Assembly (NCBI GenBank): GCA_016987375.1
Contig: PJRA01000498.1
Span: 190,157 to 217,972, forward strand
Direction of reading: 5' to 3'
DNA length: 27,816 nt
Source: Brachionus koreanus
Lineage: Eukaryota; Rotifera; Eurotatoria; Ploima; Brachionidae
Shown here: in pieces, positions 10,471 through 20,500 of the stretch
How positions within the stretch are numbered: position 1 is the first letter of the stretch
Layout of the letters: each line of letters opens with the position of its first letter
Notes under the pieces: model-generated
What the model saw: the letters and a program-made list of their open reading frames with translations, nothing else
Told to the model about the DNA's origin: nothing
The model's database searches: none
Translations under genes and position numbers: made by a program

Positions 10471-10515
10471 AAACCTAATTTAAACAGGAGGTTAAAAGCA
10501 GAAAATTAGAATAAG

Positions 10516-11290
10516 TCGGAACTTGGAATTTCAGAATTGTATCCGAAACATCAAGATGCGCTCAAGCCGCAATGGCCATGGAAAGGTACGGTTTAGAGTT
10601 GTTAGTTATGTGTGAAAGTCCATGGATAGGATCAAGTGAAAGAATTATTTGCATACAGATAAAAGGGCAACATTGTTACACGTTCATTATATAATGCTTT
10701 GCCTCAACTAACTAAGCTAGTTACGAGGAAAAATCTATATTGTACGAACAGCTACAACGAACTATAAATAGATTGCCTCGGCATGACCTCATGATTGATA
10801 TGGGTAACTTGAACGCCAAAGTTGGAAATGATAGCTATTGATTTGAGAAATATATGAGCATTCACGGTTATGGAGAATAAAATAACAATGGTTGAAAAAT
10901 TAGTAGATTTGTGCATGACAAACAACCTCTGTATAAGTAGAACTATGCTTCAGTACAGAAATATACACAAACTGACATGGAAATAACCAGATAAGAAAGC
11001 ATTAAACCAAATTGATCATACAGTACGTTTCTAAATTAAGTAGACAGCTTGCTTAAGCAGCTCTAGAGCAAATATTAATAAGTATGCCCTCCCTTAATAT
11101 TTTCTTTTTTATCTATTTTTATCTATGAATTAAGGTTTACAACATTTGATCAACTTTCTCATGAACTTTGGGCCAGAAAATGCTTAAGAGCTACTTAAGC
11201 AAACCATGAACAGTGTGCTAGCTATGCTCTAAAAACTGTCTGATTTGTTTAGAAACGTACTGTATAATGATAAAATAAAACCCTATTGTC
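10516..11290 (+). mobile_element. LINE endonuclease-domain fossil (non-LTR retrotransposon)
   Basis: Degraded apurinic-endonuclease domain of a LINE ORF2. From 10518 it reads GTWNFRIV, then AMERYGLELLVMCESPWIGS (family: GTWNVRT, then ETRW with the catalytic Glu). Later it reads LPRHDLMIDMGNLNAKVGND (family MGDFNAKVG), then IHGYGE and LNQIDHT near 11003-11022, matching RHGIGE and NQIDHI. At least eight stops or frame changes break it. A MITE (11021-11262) is inserted exactly in the QIDH segment, and the LINE frame appears to resume after it as IMIK. The family resembles the fragments at 15779-16335 and 25489-25640. Clade (RTE-like versus another) is uncertain. Confidence 0.7.
11021..11262. mobile_element. 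Tc1/mariner-superfamily MITE nested in the LINE
   Basis: A 242-bp element with inverted termini beginning CAGTACGTTTCTAAA on both strands (23 of 27 positions match by eye through to AGACAG), flanked by TA on each side (11019-11020 and 11263-11264). TA duplication plus CAGT termini indicate the Tc1/mariner/pogo group. It is non-coding. Removing it and one TA restores the LINE reading QIDHI, which supports these boundaries. Confidence 0.75.
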
Positions 11291-11339
11291 TACAAAGGAA
11301 AAAAAAATAAATTACGAAAGTGGTTCAAAAGTAAATAAC

Positions 11340-11427
11340 ATGATAAAATTTTTTTTTTTTAAAAGTCATTTGAATTGAATTTGAAAAGACTTTAACATGA
11401 CTTTTTTTTGACTATTGCACAAGTTTG
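11340..11427. mobile_element. Short hAT-like MITE remnant between direct repeats
   Basis: Contains AAAAGTCATTTG, GAAAAGACTTTAACATGACTT and the family right end GACTATTGCACAAGTTTG. TAAATAAC occurs directly left (11332-11339) and right (11428-11435), and the match extends to GTAAATAACATGAT on both sides, longer than a normal 8-bp duplication. The left terminus of the element is missing. Confidence 0.5.
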
Positions 11428-11477
11428 TAAATAACATGATTTTTAAAAATTAATTAAAAATATTTCACTCTAAAATA

Positions 11478-11483
11478 TTTATT
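11478..11483 (-). terminator. Candidate poly(A) signal of ACE
   Basis: AATAAA on the minus strand, about 56 bases after the ACE stop codon (TAG at 11541-11539). The position fits a 3' UTR end; the hexamer alone is weak evidence in A/T-rich DNA. Confidence 0.55.
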
Positions 11484-11538
11484 CTATTTACATAATTTAA
11501 TAAAAACAAATCACCGGCACTTTAACTTTAAACACACT

Positions 11539-14500
11539 CTAGAAATAAAATATCATGCAAAAACAATACAAAAAAATCAATTTTAAACCAAAAGTGAAAA
11601 AACTATCTCGATAGGCTTTATTAGCCATATAACCCTTAACCATTTTTGTTTCATAATCCAAATATTGCTCACAGTTCCACTCTTGCTCGGGTAGATTTTG
11701 TTCAATCAACCATTCATGCAAGGGCCTAAAATATTCAAGAATTGCAGTTGGATCCATTTTATCAGTTTTTCCTCCGGTAAACTCATACAAAACTTTGTTC
11801 CATGACTCACTACTTCCCTTTTCCATCATTTTTCTCAGCCTATAGCCCGCTTCTTTAGACTGATAAATGTCACATTTATGCAACGGCCCTTTGTGATTGC
11901 TCACCTTGCACAACGCATCATGAAACTGAAATGTTAGAATCAAAGATACAAAGTATCTAAATAAAAGTGAACCATATTAGTAATTTTTTTAATTATTTTC
12001 ATTTTTTTTGATTACCTGTCATAAGGAATACCGGCTGCAATATGATATTTGGAACCTGGATCAAAATCTTCCTCAGTTCTATCTACTGGTGGAACAATAC
12101 CTTGATAATCGCATCTTAAAAACCAAAAAAAAATAATAAATAATAATTTTGATTTTGAGATATTTTTACCTTAGTTTCCACCAGTCAAAATTGTATCTGT
12201 CCGGCGTGGTTTTATTGGCAAATACATTCCATCGCCATTTTTCTACAGCTAAACTAAATGGAGCGAATGCTATATTCCTCAAGGCCGAAAAAAGCAAAAA
12301 GTTTATATCTTGCTCTTAAAAAAAAGCGCATTTTTATTTAAGGTTAATTGAATAAATTGAAATTAAAAAAAAAATTCATTTAATTATTTAATTCGTATTC
12401 TAATTAATATTTAAATTTATCTGTTGATAAAATCATGTGCCTTAGGAAATGTTGGAAAAACTTATTATTATTTAGCAAACATGTAATATTCATATTCTAG
12501 AAGTGTGCAATTTGTCTAAAAGATATATATTAACACTAGAAGCACCAAGCATTTTTTCAGGTTTTTTTAATTCATAAATATTTTTTAAAAAAATTAAAAT
12601 AATTTTATAAAACAATATCATTTTTTAAAGAAAATTTTAAAATCTACATAATTCAAAAACGATATATTTATTTGAAAAATCCATTCAAAAGATATGAGGA
12701 TTTAAAAATTTTTCAAACGAGTCAAAATGACTCGTTTGGTGCTTCTAGTGTTAAAGGATGAGTCGTAATATTTTGCAAAATTTTTAAACCTAGATTAAAA
12801 TATGAACACATATTGAAACAGAGCTGAAATTTCACAAATGTTGCATTACAGCATTCTTATTTAGTTTCAAGCTTTTAGAAAATTTATAGAAAATATTAAA
12901 ATTTAAGGTCAGGGACACTCGACTCAAAGGTCTAACATAAAAAATATACAAGAAGAATGTTTTAATAAGTTTGTCAAATTTCACCTCTGTCCGAATATCT
13001 AATGGAATATGACAAAAAAAAATTTTGTTTGTTGAAACCAAGAAGAAACGAGGAAAAATTATTTGAATCCAAAAAATATTTTTTTATTATTGTTCTTACA
13101 TTGAAAAAATGTATTGATTGATGTGTAGCCTAACATGTTAAACTATAGCTAAGCTGAATGCAGAATTTTTTTTTGCAGAAATTTGCAGATATAATATACT
13201 TTGAAAATATGCTTCTGAACAAAAAGCTATCATAAATAAATTCTAAAAATTTTTTTCAATAATAGTTTTTTTGGCATTATTATTTTAATTTGATCAATTT
13301 GTCATGAATTTAGCTTCCAGAAGAAAATAAAAAGAAAAACTAAATTTGCTGTCAATTATCAATAAGCTTTAACGCTAGATAGAATTCGAGATTTATATTG
13401 CTTTGAACTTAACATAACCTTATACTGTGACAATTACAATTAAATGATTCAGATTGAAGAACAAGAACCTTTAGAAATACACAAAAAATAAAGTTATTTG
13501 GTGAAATTTGGTAAGAAAATTAATTCTCAAGGTTTTTACCCAATTCTTTAAATGCAACATTCAAAGTTGCATCTATAGTTAAAGTCAACTATAGATGTGC
13601 AAAATCTCTGCAAAATGAACCCAAGCCAAATTGTCCAAATTAAAATTATGCTAAATTTGCAAAGTTTTACTGGAATTTTCACTTGTATAATGTTTTATTT
13701 GTATCATGCATTAAAATAAAGCAATAAGTATTTTCATATTCATGAAAATAATTCACTAATCTAAATTTTTGGCCATATGTGTTTATATTTTTTAACTATG
13801 AAAAGATGGGAAAGCCTTGAAAATTGAAAACTAAACATAATTACCATTAAACTAAAAGCTAGATAATAAAAATAATAAAGAATAGTCTAAAAGAACTAAG
13901 TAAATGCTAAGTTTTTATTTATTTTTATTATCTAGCTTCAAGTATCTTTCTTGAAGAAAGATAATTGAATTTAAATCAACAAATTGTTAATTTCTTTCGT
14001 TTTGTTAATTTCTTTTAAATAATCTTTTATTCAGATAAAAAGTTTTTATATAATAAAAAAATTAAAATGGTGAAATTTGCAAATATATTTAAACCGAAGC
14101 AAAAATATAAAATTAAGTTACCAGGTAAATTAAATATAGGGATAATTTAAAGCTAACATCTATCATCGAAAACGATGTAATTAAACGACAAATACTGTAT
14201 TAGAGTGACTACTAATTGTATATCATGTCATGGGATTTCTTACAGGTTAGAACGTAAGTAAAATAAAAACTTTATTAGAAATATTTTTAATATAAAAAAG
14301 TAAAATGTTTGATTAATTGCATTAACAATTTTCAAATTTTAATTAAAAACAATAAAAAATATACAAAATTTAATAAATTTAATTTTACCAATTGTAAAAA
14401 ACGTGAAAATAGTCTTATGAAATTTAATACAATAGAACAGAACAAAATGTTAAAAATTCTTGTAACTTTTCTTTTAAAAGTCAAAAGCAAGTTCAGTAAA

Positions 14501-17500
14501 TGCAAAATGTTGCCACCTTTAAAGTTTCACTATATTATGAACAGTCTAATAACACTCTGAAAATTTGGCATCATTAAAATTTAGACAAAAATGACTGTAG
14601 TCAAATTTGCAGAAAATTTACACATCATTAGCAGTCTTTGTCTTTTGGTGCAACTAAGTATATTGCACTTTGTTACACTCACAGAACTAATTAAAAGCCT
14701 TCAAAAAAAGTTGAATAGAAAGACGGCCAATTTTTTCATCCGGTTAGCCCTGAAAATCACTCAGATAGACGGTTTTCACCCAACTTACCCATTTAGCCAG
14801 ATTTTTTTCCCTTTAATTTTTTTTAATTTTATTGATTTTTAAAAAAAAATTTTTTTTTTTATTCTTTACTTAGTTAAAGCAGATAAAGTTGAAAAATTTT
14901 TAATTATATTTAATCAAGCCTTTTATTTTTAAAATATATTATCAAAAAAAAACGAAGCTTAAATAGATAAGGTCTGGCGAATACATTTCAAAAAACTAAC
15001 TTAATTTTTTAAAATAACTTTACATTTTTTATAAACTAAACAAAGTAACTTAATTAAAGTTAATTGAATTCTAGATTAAATTTTATGGCGATTTTAAATT
15101 ATTTTTAAAAGAAAAAACTTCAAGTCATATTTTTTAAACTGTTTGCAGTCTTGAAAAATATACCATTTTGATTGATCTTTACCTAAACTTCATGGTAAAC
15201 ATTCAAGGCAATTCTCACACTTCAACCAAGATTTTAAACTAGTCCGCCTAAAAAAATTGGAAAAATGCTTTTCTCAGAAAATTCGTTTAACATTTTTGTG
15301 ATTTAATAGCAAAAAAGGTGAATTATATAAAATTAAATTATCTAATATTTAAGCCCCTTACCAAATACACAATTTGATAGAGAATCACCCGTTTTGACCA
15401 GTTGTATAAAAATTTTAAAAAATTTTCTCATAAAAATTTTCACATAGCTTTTCCTTTTACTATTATTAATATTTAGAACAATATTTAGAAGTTTTTAGGC
15501 TAAGATTATCGCTCTCTTTCTTGTACTTAGAGAATATTCCTGAACACGACTTTTCAACCGATATCTTCATTTCATACTTAATTAGTCATTGATATAGCTC
15601 ATTGGTATTTTTATTTATCTTATTTTTAAAGTTTCTCTTTTTATTCAAAATAAAAAATGTAACTAGATCATCTGCAAAAACTAGAGAGTGTTCATTATTG
15701 GTTCTGTTTCGCTTATAGATGTCATTAATACTAAACAAAAGAAGACAAATAACTGAGTCTTGAAGAAATCAACTGTTAATCCTGAAGGTATTCAGTGGAG
15801 TCTTACCACAAGACTTGAAGATCTGGACTTCGCCGATGATCTCGTGTTGATACCAAGAACAGAAACTAATATACACTTTAACACTAGAAGCACCAAGCAT
15901 TTTTTCAGGTTTTTTAATTCATAAATATTTTATAAAAAAACTAAAATAATTTTATAAAGTAATATCATTTTTTAAAGAAAATTTTAAAATCTATATAAAT
16001 CAAAAAATATATATTTATTTGAAAAATCCATTCAAAAGATATGAGGATTTAAAAATTTTTCAAACGAGTCATTTTGCCAGCCAAAATGCATCGAAATTGA
16101 GAGCGTTTCAGACTTCATTTATCTAGGAAGCATCATCAGCGCCACTATGAGATCACACACAAACACAGAGAATAGACTGTCGAAAGCCAAAAGTCCCTTT
16201 GCAGGACTCAAACCAGTGTGAAAATCAACTAGCTACAGCAATAAAACAAAAATTAATCTGTACATTAGTAAAGAGAAAGCAACCCTAGTGTATGGTAGTG
16301 AATGCTGGGGGATATCTGAAAGGTGTGCCTTACCACCGCACAATTTTTTTTAAAAAGATATTTACTGAACAACGCACCAAATCTTGCTAACTCACATTTT
16401 TTAATTAATTTCAACCCACATGTATTAGCATTATATAAAAATTTTAAACGCTCATTAGAAAAAAAATCGGTTAATTTAAAATTTAAAAAAAATTAGTTTA
16501 AGAACCACAGCAGCTTAAAACTATTCTGTCAAAAGAAAATATAATAGAACCAAAAAGCCATAAGAAAAAATAGGATGGAACTAAATGACTCCCTCAATAA
16601 TATTGACGAGAATTTAAAGGGTAATTAAATAGGAAAAAATTAAAATTCTAACTGATCAATTAAAATTTAAAAGATTGTTATAAAAAAAAACTAATACCAA
16701 TTCTTTTTATCTTTGTTTTTGTTTGTTGAATGTTTTTTGAATTTTTTTAATTTTAATTTTAATAAGCGTTAAAATTTTTTTTTAATATTTTTTATCTCGT
16801 TAGTTTAAGTGCGTAAGAAAGATATGCGTTNNNNNNNNNNNNNNNNNNNNNNNNNNNNNNNNNNNNNNNNNNNNNNNNNNNNNNNNNNNNNNNNNNNNNN
16901 NNNNNNNNNNNNNNNNNNNNNNNNNNNNNNNNNNNNNNNNNNNNNNNNNNNNNNNNNNNNNNNNNNNNNNNNNNNNNNNNNNNNNNNNNNNNNNNNNNNN
17001 NNNNNNNNNNNNNNNNNNNNNNNNNNNNNNNNNNNNNNNNNNNNNNNNNNNNNNNNNNNNNNNNNNNNNNNNNNNNNNNNNNNNNNNNNNNNNNNNNNNN
17101 NNNNTAATAATTTTTGTTTATAAATAAACTAACTTGACACAGTCTAAAGATATATAGAAAAGTGTCTTTTGACAAAGTCAAGCAAAACATAAAAGTTGTT
17201 TTAATTGACAATTGATCGCGCAGTAGTGAGCGCGACAAAAGTATTGATATATTCCACACTTGTAGCTTAAGAAGAATTCTAAATACACTGATCTGATTCA
17301 GTAACAGATGACTAACTATTCAAAAGAAGCGTTGAACAAAATGTACTAGATTCTAATAAGGATATGATCCAGTTAATTAAGTAATATGGTGGATTTATTT
17401 TAATCAATTCATAAACTAAGCCTTCATGCCAAACCCTTTTGAAGGCTTTAGATTTTTCAACTGAAAATTACTAAAACATAAAAAGGGTGAAAATCAAGAA

Positions 17501-20500
17501 TTAGAACATGAACTTTTTTTGGATAATTTGAAAAATTAAAAAGTGCAAAAAATACATAAAATATATACTCATTTATGAAGTCTGTTACTAGATTATTAGA
17601 TTTTGATAGATTGGCTATTTTTGGCAAATTTAAGATCTGACGTGGAACTCGAATTCTTTTTCAAGAGATATCCAAAAGCGACCTTAACCCATGGAAACAC
17701 TAAACGATGGTCTATTTTCGCTAAAAATGTTAAGGATCACAAAATAAAGTTTTGTATTCACTTTGTTGATGTTCAAAAGACTGTCAGGTGTTTTAATAAT
17801 CTTTTTGTGAAAAATTAAAATTTCACAAAAAGATTGACTATTTAAAAATGACTTTATGTTTTATTCACTGCACTTAATAATATTTTTATGTGGCGATTAA
17901 CTCTTTCTTATTAAAAAAAATAAATTTATGTGGTGATCACTTTTTGTGTTTTAGTAATCTTCATGCAAGATAAGTGAACATACATACATAAGTGATGAAT
18001 CTTGTTCTAGAAAATTGTAACCTTGAGTAGACTATATGTTCAGGTAACACAACTCATCATAGTGATTGGTCTATAGTTAAAAGGATCCTGTGAATTAGAG
18101 ACACTTTTTTTGATCATGGAAATTTTTGCAGTTTTCCATAAATTTGTAACTATACCTAGTCGAATAGATAGATTAAAAAGTTCTAAGATTTCTTTTAATG
18201 AATTTTTGGGTAAATTTTTTAGCATTAAGTTATGTATTCAATAAGTACTTGAAGCAGCTTCACTCTTTAGTATTTTTAAAGCGAAGATTAGTTCTTTTGA
18301 GCAATTAGGATCATTTAAATTAGATTGATTTTTATGAAATTCAGAACTAAAATTAGTTATTTCATAGTCTTTTTCAGTATTTATTAGATCAGAGTTTGGA
18401 CAAAATGCTTGAGATAGTCATTCTTCTAGTTTATGATATAGATAAAAAATTTAGTATCGACAAATAAATTAAACTGTTTCTATATTTTTAGTAATTATTA
18501 TTATTATTTAAATAAATTAAACAATGTTAAATTAAAAAAAAAAAATAGAACTTTTACGCTTTAATATAAATTTAATAAAAAAAAATAATGACGAATGTTA
18601 TCTTCTTTTTCAATTAATGAAATATTAATTTTTTTCTGTTTCTATATTTTTAGTCTTAATCTATATTTGTAGCAATTCTATAATTACAATCATATCAATA
18701 CAGACCCTGTGGTGTCCATCACAGATGCTTATTTATATACTTTTTACTTATGTGAGAGTCAAGTTATTTATGACATCTTTTTATTTTACTTTGTACTAAT
18801 TTATTCTGCATGTGCTCGGTTACGCTACCAACATACGACAGTGATGCGGCGTGACATGAGTAATTATATATATTGGGGGGTTTTGGAGTTAAGCGAGAAG
18901 AGAGAAAGAAAATAAAACGTTTAAGAAAAAAAGAGAGCTATTCTTTTCCTGAGCCTCGAAAAGAGCAACTTCACACTTTCGCTATATCACAGACCCCTAT
19001 CACAAATTTAAACTTTTGTTTTTTTTGTTCTAAAATTGACAATACGGGCAATGTGAAATCTTAGTACAAAATTACTGTACAAAAAGAAAAAACTATATAA
19101 TTGTTTTTCTAGTTGTACAAAAATGGTTCTGTAAACAGTTCAATGTTGTACAAGTTTGTACAAACGAATTCTAAATTCTGCAAATACTCTTCACACCATT
19201 AAAAAAACATTAGATAAAATTTGCACTAAATTGCACAGTTTTTGCAGAGCTTAGAACTCGTTTGTACAAACTTGTACAACATTGTACTGTTTAGAGAACC
19301 ATTTTTACACAACTAAAAAAATAATTATATAGATTTTTCTTTTTGTACTGTAATTTTGTACTAAGATTTCACATTGCCATAATACCCTATATGTCTGGTA
19401 TGTAAAATAATAATCTAAAAACCTTTATTGTCTTCAAGTTGATCGATGAGGCCAATTTTGTGCAAATGGCTAGGAGTCATGACCGACAAGGTCATTAAAT
19501 CTCCGAGAGCTTCGTGGAAGCCGGGATTGGCTCCTTCTTTGAAATGAAACGGCTGGTCTTTGTAGCTCATGTAGTACTGTATATGGCCCATTTCATGATG
19601 AATAGTGAACATATCGTTCATGGAGACTTTGGTGCACATTTTTATGCGGAAGTCTTTTCCGTCATAAAAATCCCAAGCAGACGCGTGACAATTAACCTCT
19701 CGCCCGTCATTGGGCTTTTCTATCAGCGAATTATTCCAGAACGACTCGGGCAACGGGTCCAAGCCAAGGCTAGTGTAGAACTCCTCGGCTATTAGAAACA
19801 GATCTTTGGGCGTCAAATTTTTCTCTTTCATTTTTGGTGTTACATCCAACAAGGTGTTATTTTTATAAGGCTTAATGTCCTCGAATATATTGTGCCATTG
19901 CTGGGCCCACAAGTCGCCCATAATGTGCGCTGGCAAGACGCCTTCTGTTTCAGACAGGTCATACACTTCTCTTAGCTTGTGACGCACATAATTGTGCAAT
20001 AGTTTGTACAAGGGCTTTAATTTAGAATAAATTTCATCTAATTGCTCGGGCAGATCATCGACTTCAAAGCTTGAACGCGAGTATTCCCCATAGTCAGCAA
20101 AATCATAGCCTTTTACCGCATAATTGCTCAATTCAACGTATTCAGGAAACAATTTTCTGACCTTTTTACCACTATTGTCTCTCCAGAGCTTCCATATTGT
20201 ACTCAAGTACGAATAGTTGCGGCTAGATTGAAAAATGCCTGTTATATTAGGATCTAGAGATAATTTTTTGTTTTTGAGATTTATTTTGGATGTAGTGTAC
20301 ATTGTGTTCATGCTTTCTTTGAGCTGCTTCCATCTGAGAACTTTGTTGCCCTCGGGCATGCCCGAGTCGCCGATTACGATAACAGCACGCAAAAAAGCCC
20401 GCTTCAAATTTTCGTCTTTGAACGAACGCCAATTGAACTCTTTCAACTCGTTTATTTTCTCACGCGAAAAATTCGCCGACAGCATAACCGATCGTTCCTT

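Larger units (their letters stand above)
12315..19422 (-). other. ACE intron 4, 7.1 kb, filled with transposons
   Basis: On the minus strand the donor is AAAG|GTTTTTAG (GT at 19422-19421) and the acceptor is a T-run ending AAG just before 12314. The split codon G|AG gives Glu463 and joins LEDNK to EQDINFLL, as expected for ACE. The other introns are 55-141 bp, so this one is about 50 times longer. It holds the MITEs, LINE fossils, solo LTR, foldback element and gap listed separately. Regions 12755-13497, 13696-14408, 14721-15477, 16336-16830 and 17105-18039 show no gene; the open frames there are short and A/T-driven. Confidence 0.85.

Noticed and set aside
16792..17259. Open frames spanning the gap on both strands
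   Set aside because: They are produced by reading N codons and have only a few real residues at each edge.
17603..17818. 71-codon frame with a fairly protein-like composition
   Set aside because: It could be a decayed transposon piece, but I recognise no motif and it runs into a perfect inverted repeat, so I do not call it a gene.
18709..19064. Two short plus-strand open frames
   Set aside because: They lie inside the solo LTR and the edge of the foldback element, with no domain or start context.
19130..19290. Repeated TTGTACAA words as possible regulatory sites
   Set aside because: They are accounted for by the arms of the foldback element at 19047-19378.
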